Shown in pieces: positions 17,305 through 24,874 of a stretch of DNA of 64,000 nucleotides (its first letter is position 1; each line of letters starts with the position of its first letter). Position numbers and translations under genes: made by a program. The notes beneath the pieces are model-generated. The model made no database searches. It had not been told where the DNA came from and was given only the letters and a program-made list of their open reading frames with translations. Source of the stretch: a virus; IMG/VR virus record IMGVR_UViG_3300032516_000013, positions 26,333-90,332 of that record, one strand, 5' to 3'.

Positions 17305-18072
17305 TTAAATTATACTCACTTCATTTATGACTTTATAATCTAATCCGTTTCTCAACTGCACAACATCCTTTGTAACTGCAATAAATGTAGGATCAGTATC
17401 ACCAACCCAAGTTCCACAGTTAGCATAGATTCTTCGAGTAGTGGGTTTATAATCATAATTTTCATTTACATCAATAATCTCACAAACTTCAGCTTGATGA
17501 TTATGCCCAAATATAGAAATCTGATTCAAGTTATTTAGTTTAAGATTCTCCATATCCTTTATATTTCGAACCTTATTCTGCAGCAGAGCAGCATCAACTT
17601 TAAAATTACCAAATTTAGGCCGCATCTTCTTCAGCCAAACATCTACATCTGGATGAATCCATCTCCCCATTTCTGCTACAGACAATGTAACCCAATAACC
17701 AACAGGCCATTTGATGCTTCTAAGAGGGTTCTTAAACTTATTCCATTTATCGAACTGATGCCCATGCATAGCTGTAATATTTCCACTTTGATATTTCTCA
17801 GGAGTCAATTTAGCAAATGGAAGATAATCATGATTGCCAAATAGATATGTAATCTTCCTACTTCTCTTAGACAACTCATTCACAACATCATCATGAGCCC
17901 AAAATATCTTATCTAAATGAGCCTGCCAAAGTTCATAGAGATCGCCTACAATGATTATCTCACTTGCTCTGTTATCTGTCCACTCGAGGAAAGATATAAG
18001 TTCTTTGTCTCTATGGAAATCATCAGACTTAGAACCGTCTCCAAGATGGATATCACTTATGAATATCTTCAT
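17305..18072 (-). CDS. Calcineurin-like metallophosphoesterase
   Basis: A 255-residue enzyme with all metal-binding motifs of the family: DIHLGD, GDLYELW, GNHD, the isolated His in MHGHQ, and GHNHQAE near the C-terminus. It resembles the UDP-2,3-diacylglucosamine hydrolase (LpxH) and YkuE-type subgroup; the substrate is unknown. The ATG at 18072 was chosen because AAAGGATAGGA lies before it, while the longer frame from 18102 has no ribosome site. The last codons overlap a TATAATTTAATTA promoter-like sequence. Confidence 0.88.
   Translation of the reverse strand: MKIFISDIHLGDGSKSDDFHRDKELISFLEWTDNRASEIIIVGDLYELWQAHLDKIFWAHDDVVNELSKRSRKITYLFGNHDYLPFAKLTPEKYQSGNITAMHGHQFDKWNKFKNPLRSIKWPVGYWVTLSVAEMGRWIHPDVDVWLKKMRPKFGNFKVDAALLQNKVRNIKDMENLKLNNLNQISIFGHNHQAEVCEIIDVNENYDYKPTTRRIYANCGTWVGDTDPTFIAVTKDVVQLRNGLDYKVINEVSII
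17309..17338 (-). promoter_or_regulatory. Possible promoter for the 17.2-16.6 kb small genes and tRNA
   Basis: TATAATTTAATTA at 17302-17314 on the minus strand matches the -10 and downstream bases of the phage promoter family exactly, but the CATTTGG element is absent upstream. The stretch 17186-17304 holds no gene, consistent with a leader. Confidence 0.4.
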
Positions 18073-18120
18073 TCCTATCCTTTCTTCTGGCTCTTCAGCC
18101 ATGTTTGAAACACATGATTT

Positions 18121-18195
18121 CTAATCCTTAGTTAAGAAATACAATCCCACAACAAGAAGAAACAATCCTTCCACCATACATTGTAAAGTTATCAT
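18121..18195 (-). CDS. Tiny hydrophobic peptide (24 aa)
   Basis: A 24-residue frame (MITLQCMVEGLFLLVVGLYF then four residues) that is one membrane helix. GGGAGGTTTAATT before the ATG is among the best ribosome sites in the window. It lies between two genes with no other coding content. Confidence 0.45.
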   Translation of the reverse strand: MITLQCMVEGLFLLVVGLYFLTKD

Positions 18196-18197
18196 AA

Positions 18198-18422
18198 TTA
18201 AACCTCCCTAACATTATTATAAAATTCATCATCTGACCAAAAACCAAGAATCTTAGGAGACATCCTTCTTAATTTGCCTGTATTTACTTCTTCCATAAAC
18301 TCTCGAGCTTTTACTTCATCCTTAAACACATACAAGATTCTCCAAGGCATGGTATTTGAACATGACTGACCACAAGCCCCAGATGGACCTTTATCCTCAT
18401 AAGCTACATAATAAGTTGACAT
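18198..18422 (-). CDS. Hypothetical protein
   Basis: A 74-residue protein with GACGQSC near residue 15 and an alpha/beta pattern (WRILYVFKDEVKAREFMEEV). No family is recognised. It lies in a run with the cupin protein. Confidence 0.5.
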   Translation of the reverse strand: MSTYYVAYEDKGPSGACGQSCSNTMPWRILYVFKDEVKAREFMEEVNTGKLRRMSPKILGFWSDDEFYNNVREV

Positions 18423-18444
18423 TAATCACTTCCCCAAATTGATC

Positions 18445-19026
18445 CTAGTACACACAACCACAATCAGCACATGTATTAGAACTACCCATTACTAGTCTAC
18501 TACTTGGATTACCACAAACACAAATATATTGTTTCTTATCTCGAATATTTTTATCAATATATCCGGCTGTTTCTCTCTGAATATCGCTCTCTTCTATTTC
18601 AACAAAAGAAACTTCTATTACCACTGTATCTTCAAGAGCTTGGAACTGATGCTTCACACCAGCCCAAACAGTATAATTCTTTCCTGGAGACAAAAGATCA
18701 CTACAATCTTCTGCTTCAATATTCAACAATCCAGAAATAACATGGAAAGTATTGTGCTTCATTCTATGAGTATGCAAAGAGCTTGTTCCACCCTTCTTTA
18801 TACGAAGAACATTTACACTACAGAGATCATTGGAATGGATTACTCGATTTGTTCCCCAAACCTTAGGAGTGTCTGTTGCTTTCTTACATCCTTCCGAGCA
18901 ACTTCTGGAATCCAAATCAAAATCACATTTAGTTGCATCACATTTATCCTCCTCCCCTTCAAAATACATCGTAAGAGGACAAATAGGTTGAGGAATGTTT
19001 TGCATTGATTCTTCTTTATTTGTCAT
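18445..19026 (-). CDS. Cupin-domain protein with flanking Cys clusters
   Basis: A 193-residue protein. The central cupin (about 60-145) shows the metal-binding pattern GGTSSLHTHRMKHNTFHVISG and the second motif PGKNYTVWAGVKHQF. The N-terminus has a Cys-rich segment (CPLTMYFEGEEDKC...CDFDLDSRSCSEGC), and the C-terminus ends in a zinc ribbon (CVCGN...CADCGC). Mannose-6-phosphate isomerase-like cupins are the closest type. The substrate cannot be told. Confidence 0.75.
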   Translation of the reverse strand: MTNKEESMQNIPQPICPLTMYFEGEEDKCDATKCDFDLDSRSCSEGCKKATDTPKVWGTNRVIHSNDLCSVNVLRIKKGGTSSLHTHRMKHNTFHVISGLLNIEAEDCSDLLSPGKNYTVWAGVKHQFQALEDTVVIEVSFVEIEESDIQRETAGYIDKNIRDKKQYICVCGNPSSRLVMGSSNTCADCGCVY

Positions 19027-19029
19027 TTT

Positions 19030-19212
19030 TCACCTCAGTTTCTCCTCAAGATATAAATTTACTAATTTGCTTGTTAATCTAATACACCAACCTTCAGGAA
19101 ATTTCATATCTTTCGGGATAAAATCTTTAGGCCAAAAACCTTCCTGAAACATTTCCTGAAATGCTTTCAAATGCTCAATATTTGTTGGATCAAACCATTC
19201 AATAATTGTCAT
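19030..19212 (-). CDS. Small hypothetical protein
   Basis: A 60-residue aromatic-rich protein (FQEGFWPKDFIPKDMKFPEGW). It directly follows a terminator and a -10 like sequence, so it is probably the first gene of the small 19.2-17.3 kb unit. Confidence 0.5.
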   Translation of the reverse strand: MTIIEWFDPTNIEHLKAFQEMFQEGFWPKDFIPKDMKFPEGWCIRLTSKLVNLYLEEKLR

Positions 19213-19227
19213 AATTTCACCATTTCT

Positions 19228-19256
19228 ATTATACTAAAAAATAAGGGAAGCTGAAA
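19228..19256 (-). promoter_or_regulatory. Putative promoter after portal terminator
   Basis: On the minus strand TTTTTTAGTATAATAG places a TATAAT box at 19228-19233 directly after the portal terminator. The same TTTTTTAGTATAATA string occurs upstream of the gene starting at 45087, so it may be a second promoter class. Confidence 0.5.
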
Positions 19257-19272
19257 GATAATTCAACTTCCC
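19235..19272 (-). terminator. Rho-independent terminator of the portal gene
   Basis: Minus strand GGGAAGTTGAA pairs with TTCAGCTTCCC (11 bp, one G-U), 6-nt loop, followed by TTATTTTTTAG. It lies about 40 nt past the portal stop. Confidence 0.88.
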
Positions 19273-19312
19273 ACTCCTTTAATTCCTTGGTTATCCCTAA
19301 TTATTTTTAAGC

Positions 19313-21793
19313 TCACACTTCTTCAGGTTCATCCTTTATAAGATCTAACTCCTCTTCAACAACTTCCATTTCTGATTCTGGTTTGAACTCGACTATTGTC
19401 TTTGAAAACTTTAATTTCCAAGATCGAGCGTCTCTTTCTATTAACCAACCCGAACTAATGTCTTTGTCTCCTTTTCTCTTAGCTTCTAAAAGAGACTTAT
19501 CTCCAATCTTAATAGCTTCCTCATCATCTTGAACAGAAACTAAAGCTGGCAAATATGATCGAACATCCATGCTCTCAGTAGGACGCCTTCTTGTAAACAA
19601 TTTATCTCTTCGTTTTATTGCCTCATTTATTGCAACATCTGTTATGAGTTCATAATTAATATTTCCTGAACCCAATGTGTTATCCTCTGGTATAAGATTG
19701 CTATAAATGCTTTCAAATCCTGGCTTAGGAGGCTTCTTTTCTCCAGGTTGCTCTCCGGGTAATGCTGTAGGCTTTGCCGTTTCTTCTTTAGCCGCTTTAG
19801 CCGCAATCATTTGTTTTCTTAATTCATCTTCCTTTTGCATAACTTCAGGAGATTTAAAGAAATCTGTAATCTGGAAATCTTCCATCTTTAGAATCTTCTC
19901 ATTAAAATACTCCCAGATCTTCAGCATATCAATTCGATTACCAGCTACCTTTTTCAAAGTCTCAATAAATTTCCTAAATGAATCTATCCCAGAATTCAAA
20001 GACTTCATCATTTGAGCTTCTTCAGTTGAGGAAGTTTCAGACATATGAACTTCAAACAAAGCAGGATCCGGATCCATTCCCATATAAGCAAGATGTATCT
20101 GACATAGGCGAACAATGCCTGAAACTAGCGATCTCTGTAATCTTCTAGCAGATCTGGCGAATCGTATACCTAATTCTGATATAGCCTCAGAACCTAATGC
20201 TCCGGATGATTCCTTAGTAAATGCACCACCTAATGATGGAGAACATGCCATAGCAAATGCTAATTGATTCCTTAAGTTATCAACATCAACAATCCATCGA
20301 ATATCAGCCTCTCCTCCAACCTTCTCATACTTAAGATCATCAATGCTTCCCCACACAGGAACAAAAATATCTTCAATTGCAGTCAATGAATTTTGCTTGT
20401 TATCAAAACCAGGACTGCCATCTCTTGTATCAATAGCTCGAGCCTGAGTAATCAAAGTAGCATATTGATCCATCAAGCTACTAACAGCCTCAGCATTATT
20501 CATATCTACTTTCATCTTCCAAATATAACGAATAATGCCTCTTGTTACACGAGCTAACAGTAAACTATCCTCTGCTAATCGAAGTCTCTTATAAGCAGGT
20601 AATGCATTAAGAGCTATAGATGCTCCATATCTTGTATTTATCTGTTTAGTGTCTCCCCCTGTTACAAGATGGATTTGTCTCATCTCCGCATAACCAGGAT
20701 CGCCTCCAAATTTAGGTCTCTTCCTTTTAGTTCCAAGAAGTCTAAAATGCACATAATCCCATGGAGGAATCAATGCTTGAGATCTATCATCATATCCTGT
20801 CTGAGCAATACCCTGAGGTGTCCTATAGAATCCAACAAGCATTCCTTCCACTTCTACTCGACTTATATGCATTGGATAAACACCATCATCCAAAGAGATA
20901 ACTCCAATACCTGGAACTCCATTTGCTTTTATAAAGAGATCACCAAATGTAGCAACAGAAACAGCCCAGTCAAATATCTTCTCTTCTACTCCTACTTGAT
21001 CTAGAAAACTAGTAAGCTCCTTAGCATATGTATCGTTTTGAGAAGTCACCCAAACTGTTGCATTGTGGATGGGATTGAATGTCGTCGCAACATTCCCATA
21101 AAGATCAAGAGCAGGACCAACAAACCAATGCTCGCAATTACTTACAAAAACGCCAGCTTTCAATGGAAAGTTATGATTCTTCTCAGTTCTTAAACAGTAA
21201 ACATCCTCAAGATGAGGTAATTCCTGAACAATAACAACTTTATGATTCAAAAGACATTCCATTAATTTAGACATTAGGGAATCACCGGATTGAAGATACT
21301 GGGCTTCTTTATATGTTCCATCTCTCAGAAGAAATTTATGATCTAAGGTACAATCTATTTCTTCTCCATTATCCAAAGTAACTCTCACCAATTTAGAAGA
21401 TCTTCTAGTAAGACCAACAGCCATTATTTTATCTGGTTCTAATCCTAAAGTTTCTGGGTTAATACTCAAAGTGTATTTTCCAACAAAGTTCTCAGGATGT
21501 TCTGACATTTCTTTCAATGTTGGAGTTGTGTTGTTTAATAGATACACTTGGGTAGATCCTACAAAACAGGCTCTTTCCAGTTCCTGATACATTCCAAATC
21601 TATCAGCTGAAACTCTAACATCCTCCTCTATCGAACGCTGTAACATCTTAGCAGTCAACCCAGCTTTTTGTAACAGAAGAATTGCATCCTTATCTAACTT
21701 TTGTCCTACTCCACGAAAAGTATCAGCAGGAATCATCGGAGGTTTATCTGTTATACCTGGCAATAATTGAGTAAATGGATTTGTTGAAGGCAT
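19313..21793 (-). CDS. Portal protein, T4 gp20-like, with an intein
   Basis: An 826-residue precursor. The portal ring forms the head vertex through which DNA is packaged. After removal of residues 76-219 the remaining 682 residues read as a gp20-type portal, with segments such as ALPAYKRLRLAEDSLLLARV, VDNLRNQLAFAMACSPSLGG and GSEAISELGIRFARSARRLQ. The insertion starts at Cys76 (ACFVGSTQ) and ends VFVSN219 before Cys220, as expected for an intein. The C-terminal 150 residues are charged and vary in such portals. It heads the structural cluster; a 100-nt leader upstream (21794-21893) holds no gene. Confidence 0.88.
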   Translation of the reverse strand: MPSTNPFTQLLPGITDKPPMIPADTFRGVGQKLDKDAILLLQKAGLTAKMLQRSIEEDVRVSADRFGMYQELERACFVGSTQVYLLNNTTPTLKEMSEHPENFVGKYTLSINPETLGLEPDKIMAVGLTRRSSKLVRVTLDNGEEIDCTLDHKFLLRDGTYKEAQYLQSGDSLMSKLMECLLNHKVVIVQELPHLEDVYCLRTEKNHNFPLKAGVFVSNCEHWFVGPALDLYGNVATTFNPIHNATVWVTSQNDTYAKELTSFLDQVGVEEKIFDWAVSVATFGDLFIKANGVPGIGVISLDDGVYPMHISRVEVEGMLVGFYRTPQGIAQTGYDDRSQALIPPWDYVHFRLLGTKRKRPKFGGDPGYAEMRQIHLVTGGDTKQINTRYGASIALNALPAYKRLRLAEDSLLLARVTRGIIRYIWKMKVDMNNAEAVSSLMDQYATLITQARAIDTRDGSPGFDNKQNSLTAIEDIFVPVWGSIDDLKYEKVGGEADIRWIVDVDNLRNQLAFAMACSPSLGGAFTKESSGALGSEAISELGIRFARSARRLQRSLVSGIVRLCQIHLAYMGMDPDPALFEVHMSETSSTEEAQMMKSLNSGIDSFRKFIETLKKVAGNRIDMLKIWEYFNEKILKMEDFQITDFFKSPEVMQKEDELRKQMIAAKAAKEETAKPTALPGEQPGEKKPPKPGFESIYSNLIPEDNTLGSGNINYELITDVAINEAIKRRDKLFTRRRPTESMDVRSYLPALVSVQDDEEAIKIGDKSLLEAKRKGDKDISSGWLIERDARSWKLKFSKTIVEFKPESEMEVVEEELDLIKDEPEEV
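21137..21568 (-). mobile_element. Mini-intein in the portal protein
   Basis: A 144-residue protein-splicing element. Block A is CFVGSTQVYLLN, block B is GEEIDCTLDHKFLLRDG (TxxH), followed by a SGDSLMS segment, and block F/G is EDVYCLRTEKNHNFPLKAGVFVSN with Cys as the +1 residue. No homing endonuclease domain fits in this length, so it is a mini-intein. The penultimate residue is Ser rather than the usual His, a known but less common variation. Splicing is inferred. Confidence 0.88.
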
Positions 21794-21893
21794 AGTTTCT
21801 ATCCCAAAAAGTTTGATGGTTAGTTATAAGAACAACTTGCTAATTAATAAATAAATGGAAATAAAGAGATAAAGGTGGAAAATAGAAATTTAA

Positions 21894-22039
21894 TTAAGAA
21901 ACTTTTAATTCAAGTTCACTCATAAGCACATACCGCTCTACTTCCTGTTTAATTTTCTTAAACATTTCAAAAGCAACAATTTGAGCCGAAGTTGGATGAC
22001 TGCTACAGTCAAAAACTGATTGTGACTCAACATTTTCAT
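21894..22039 (-). pseudogene. Frameshifted small gene
   Basis: The frame ...VESQSVFDCSSHPTSAQIVAF...YVLMSELELKVS reads as a coherent helical protein but has no start codon. An ATG overlapping the upstream stop (TAATG) is one base out of phase: adding one A to the run ATGAAAATG would give MKNVESQS and join the frame. Either a 1-nt deletion in a homopolymer broke the gene or the base is a sequence error. Confidence 0.45.
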
Positions 22040-22362
22040 TACTTTCTTTTCTTAGATAATCGTTTCTTGTTTAGTCGAACTAACAGTTTATAAAACTCTA
22101 TTGGGTTATCCTCATAATCTATATCCCCTATACAATTAAAATTCTTATTTACTAAAATACCTGGGCACACAGTACATTCACCATTACTATAATCACAAAA
22201 ATAACAATCATTTTCTAAAGTATGCGGACTATATCCATTAGCAGTTAAATATAGATGTTTTAATTCTTCTATATCTTCTTCTGTAAGTCGTAGTCCTACT
22301 TGTGTAATCCACTTCCACATTCTAAGACACTCTGACCATGTTTTATTTAATGACATCTTCAT
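22039..22362 (-). CDS. Conserved phage-type Cys-rich hypothetical protein
   Basis: A 107-residue protein with WSECLRMWKWITQ and a Cys cluster CYFCDYSNGECTVCPG, probably zinc-binding. I remember similar proteins in many phages, function unknown. GGAGAAAGATT precedes the ATG. Confidence 0.65.
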   Translation of the reverse strand: MKMSLNKTWSECLRMWKWITQVGLRLTEEDIEELKHLYLTANGYSPHTLENDCYFCDYSNGECTVCPGILVNKNFNCIGDIDYEDNPIEFYKLLVRLNKKRLSKKRK

Positions 22363-22372
22363 AATCTTTCTC

Positions 22373-22621
22373 CTAAGTTAGTTCAAACAATAATAGTTGT
22401 TCATTAGGTTGTCTTAACATTTCTATATATCTTGTGGACAATTCCCAATACTACCCCAATGGTGCTTTAGGATTTTTAGTTGTTATACGAAATATATCAG
22501 AACTTATAACTGCTATTATTATACAGGGGTTCAAAGCATCTTCTTTCGCCTCTTTACACCAATCACTCTCAGGAAACAGTTTTACTCTATCACCAACTTT
22601 AAATTTAGTCCGGCCAATCAT
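22373..22621 (-). pseudogene. Small SH3-like protein gene interrupted by an in-frame amber codon
   Basis: Starting at ATG 22621 (AAGGA 6 nt upstream) the frame encodes 56 residues (TKFKVGDRVKLFPESDW...) to a TAG at 22451-22453. The same frame then continues 25 codons (YWELSTRYIEMLRQPNEQLL...) to another TAG, and this second part looks coding. The whole would be 82 residues. TAG is used as an ordinary stop elsewhere in the window, so a nonsense mutation is more likely than recoding. Confidence 0.5.
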
Positions 22622-22770
22622 AGTCATTCCTTATTGCTAAAGTAAGATACTTTACTAATCCTTCAGCACGTTTCTTATTGTATGATTCTCTATACTTGGT
22701 ATATAAACATCTGTTTCAATACAAACTTACTTGTCTCCTTATCTTGTAATATCCAACCAAACTTTTTCAT
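22605..22770 (-). pseudogene. Degenerate small gene with frameshift(s)
   Basis: A start with GGAGATAA upstream encodes MKKFGWILQDKETSKFVLKQ and soon stops. In another frame the same stretch ends with YRESYNKKRAEGLVKYLTLA and IRNDYDWPD before a stop, clearly coding-like. At least one indel separates the halves. The end overlaps the start of the next gene. Confidence 0.4.
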
Positions 22771-22771
22771 A

Positions 22772-22957
22772 TTATGTTATCTCCGGTGCTCTCTCTTTTC
22801 TTAATTCTTCACTTAACTCATTATTTGCAGTTTCTAAAGTTTGTAGTGCTTCCGCAGCCATTATGCATAAAACTAAATAAAATCCTTGAGATACTGGCTT
22901 ATCTGTATTTCCATATATCTTCAACACATTGATTAATGCTTGCGTAGATTCATCCAT
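22772..22957 (-). CDS. Small helical protein
   Basis: A 61-residue helical protein with a hydrophobic segment (SQGFYLVLCIMAAEAL) followed by a charged helix. Function unknown; coupled to flanking small genes. Confidence 0.5.
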   Translation of the reverse strand: MDESTQALINVLKIYGNTDKPVSQGFYLVLCIMAAEALQTLETANNELSEELRKERAPEIT

Positions 22958-22959
22958 TT

Positions 22960-23079
22960 TTAAACCCCCTCCAAAGTTACTTTAATCTTCACAACTATTT
23001 CTTGAGAATTTCTGTGTATACTTGCTACCGCAATTTTGTTCCTGCACGCACGCTCGTCAATAAATTGCCACATATCCAT
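22960..23079 (-). CDS. Tiny protein (39 aa), possibly a remnant
   Basis: The frame MDMWQFIDERACRNKIAVAS with further residues ending KVTLEGV reads as coding, but the ATG lacks a ribosome site. The same frame extends about 15 codons further upstream without a start, so an N-terminal part may have been lost. The remaining stretch 23080-23158 holds no gene. Confidence 0.4.
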   Translation of the reverse strand: MDMWQFIDERACRNKIAVASIHRNSQEIVVKIKVTLEGV

Positions 23080-23158
23080 TAAATCATAGCAAGGAGGGCT
23101 GATGTTAATAAGTCATCGAGCTTTTAAGGACTGTGCCACCTCCACGCTAATGATTTAT

Positions 23159-23446
23159 TCAATCTTCAATTGCCAAAACATCTTGCATGTCTATTATCCG
23201 GAGATTTTCATCCTTACTATCAAGTTCTTGTCCAGAAAAAGAAATTAAAACTCTATCCCCAACCTTTATAGACATAATATTCCTTTTTCCATTACCAAGA
23301 ATCCTACCAGGCCCAACTGCTCTCACCACACCAGTAGTTGGACTCTTCTTAGCAACTCCGGGAATAAGAATTCCTTTGTCTGTTCTATCTTTTGGAACAA
23401 TGTATTCCACCAATAATTTATCACCTAATAAAAGCTGAATGTTCAT
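23159..23446 (-). CDS. groES: Co-chaperonin GroES (Cpn10)
   Basis: A 95-residue protein of normal GroES length with GDKLLVEYIVPKDRTDKGILIP (mobile-loop region), GVVRAVGPGRILGNG and KVGDRVLISFSGQEL. GroES caps GroEL; T4 uses its own version (gp31) to fold the capsid protein. A phage-specific cap for folding this large capsid protein is the likely role. A second GroES-like protein is encoded at 34841-35203. Confidence 0.88.
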   Translation of the reverse strand: MNIQLLLGDKLLVEYIVPKDRTDKGILIPGVAKKSPTTGVVRAVGPGRILGNGKRNIMSIKVGDRVLISFSGQELDSKDENLRIIDMQDVLAIED

Positions 23447-23772
23447 GATTTCTTTGTCCTAAAAATAAAATGATGAATTTTCCCCAAAAATGTAACAACA
23501 CTTACCTGCATATACGGCTCTTCTGCGGACATTGTCTGTGCTATATTTTCCCAATAAACCGCCTTAATAAAAGATTTCGGACCACCAACACAATTGAGTG
23601 ACATAAAAGTTGAGACCATCTCTCCCATTTTCAAAAAATTTCCGCTTCTTAATCCTGATTCAAACAAACCACTTAATCCATTATGAATATTATGAACTAT
23701 TGTATTCTCCACTATATAACCAGTTACTTCTGGAGAAGGAAGAGGAACAATTTTTGGACCTTCATCTCTCAT
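23443..23772 (-). CDS. Hypothetical protein
   Basis: A 109-residue protein with a Gly-rich helical middle (HNGLSGLFESGLRSGNFLKM). No family is recognised. It overlaps the GroES start by 4 nt, so the two are co-translated. Confidence 0.5.
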   Translation of the reverse strand: MRDEGPKIVPLPSPEVTGYIVENTIVHNIHNGLSGLFESGLRSGNFLKMGEMVSTFMSLNCVGGPKSFIKAVYWENIAQTMSAEEPYMQVSVVTFLGKIHHFIFRTKKS

Positions 23773-24052
23773 CTGTTTTCTCAGGCTTTTTTACTTTCTT
23801 ATCCTCACTCTTTATCTTATACTCTGCTTCTTCCTTGGTGCAAGTAACTAAAACAGTTTTTCCAGGAAGAAATATTCGACATGCTACTTTTGTTTGAGAT
23901 TGTCCATCCGGACCCATCACTTCTAAAGGAATGATATCGGGAGCTAAATAGCAAACATGCTCAGCTACAATTGTAACTGACATATGACTTACTCGAATTT
24001 GCTTCTCACTAACTGGCTGAATAACTACTTCTGTAAACTCGACGAATCTCAT
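23762..24052 (-). CDS. Hypothetical beta-rich protein with basic tail
   Basis: A 96-residue protein starting MRFVEFTEVV; the ATG at 24052 has AAGGAGAAC upstream, whereas the longer frame to 24082 does not. Beta strands (IRVSHMSVTIVAEHVCYL, CRIFLPGKTVLVTC) precede a Lys/Glu tail. Function unknown. Confidence 0.5.
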   Translation of the reverse strand: MRFVEFTEVVIQPVSEKQIRVSHMSVTIVAEHVCYLAPDIIPLEVMGPDGQSQTKVACRIFLPGKTVLVTCTKEEAEYKIKSEDKKVKKPEKTDER

Positions 24053-24053
24053 G

Positions 24054-24244
24054 TTAGTTCTCCTTCTTAATGTCATCCACATTAAACAAAAACTTTGCTT
24101 TCATCATATACACTTTCAATTGCTTCTTGTTATGTCCACAACAAATTCCTAAACAAAATACCTTTGGCTTTCGTTAGTGACCAAATAAATCATTTTCACG
24201 TTAACACTCATAAAAACATCACCATGTTTCCATTTTCTATTCAT
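24054..24244 (-). pseudogene. Small gene with one-base frameshift
   Basis: A strong TTAGGAGAAAAAC site precedes the ATG (MNRKWKHGDVFMSVNVKMIY), but the frame stops after 31 codons. A second frame continues with CLGICCGHNKKQLKVYMM to a stop overlapping the next gene. One extra T in the run TATTTTG would merge both into a 63-residue protein. Decay, sequence error or frameshifting are all possible. Confidence 0.45.
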
Positions 24245-24253
24245 GTTTTTCTC

Positions 24254-24781
24254 CTAAAAGAATGTTTTACTATTTTTAACCCCCAATTCTTCTCGCACCC
24301 ATTGAGGATAAGATGATTCCATTTCCCAAGATCTTGTAATAGCATAAGGCAACTTAATTTCTGGATGCTCTTTTAACAATTTCGTAAGTTCCATATACAT
24401 TATATCATACTCTTGATCTGAGACTTCTGAACGAAATAAAACATAGTACAAGTAATCATATCTTGTTAGTTTTCTTTGAAGTTCAAAAATATGCTGCTCA
24501 ACTTCTTTTCCAGAAGTTTCAATTCTTGATTTTCCAACTTGTTTCGGTTCTTTCCATTCATATTTTTTAGGACGATTGATACAAGAACCGACAGAAGGCT
24601 GGAGATAATCTGGTTCAAAACTTAGAAACTCAGTTTCACATTTCCAACAATAAAATAAGCTGTAATACTTCCCATCCTTTTCAAGTGGTAAACAATTGCA
24701 TTGACACCAGTCATGCTCCTGACTAGCCATCAATTCGTCCCACCATGCTCGATGTTGTATTGGGTCAGTAAAGCAAGACAT
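24254..24781 (-). CDS. Zinc-binding protein with orphan LigA-type domain Ia
   Basis: A 175-residue protein. The N-terminal half has Cys pairs (CQCNCLP...FYCWKCETEF). The second half contains IFELQRKLTRYDYLYYVLF and EVSDQEYDIMYMELTKLLKE, which match the helical domain Ia of NAD-dependent DNA ligase, the part that binds NMN. The adenylation, OB and later domains are absent, so it cannot be a ligase alone. It is the first gene after a family promoter at 24844. Confidence 0.65.
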   Translation of the reverse strand: MSCFTDPIQHRAWWDELMASQEHDWCQCNCLPLEKDGKYYSLFYCWKCETEFLSFEPDYLQPSVGSCINRPKKYEWKEPKQVGKSRIETSGKEVEQHIFELQRKLTRYDYLYYVLFRSEVSDQEYDIMYMELTKLLKEHPEIKLPYAITRSWEMESSYPQWVREELGVKNSKTFF

Positions 24782-24843
24782 TATTGTTTCCTAAAAGGGT
24801 GATCATTTTCATTTCTCTCATTTAGTTCTCTCTCATTATTTAA

Positions 24844-24874
24844 ATTATACGGGATTTTTCAAGAAAACCAAATG
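24844..24874 (-). promoter_or_regulatory. Phage promoter family member
   Basis: Minus strand CATTTGG (24868-24874), 18-nt spacer ending ATCCCG, TATAAT (24844-24849) then TTAA. AT-rich sequence lies upstream. It sits between the Dam and LigA-like genes and drives the latter. Confidence 0.75.

Noticed and set aside
22451-22453. Phage-wide TAG recoding
   Set aside because: Many intact genes here end in TAG followed at once by the next ribosome site, so TAG works as a stop.
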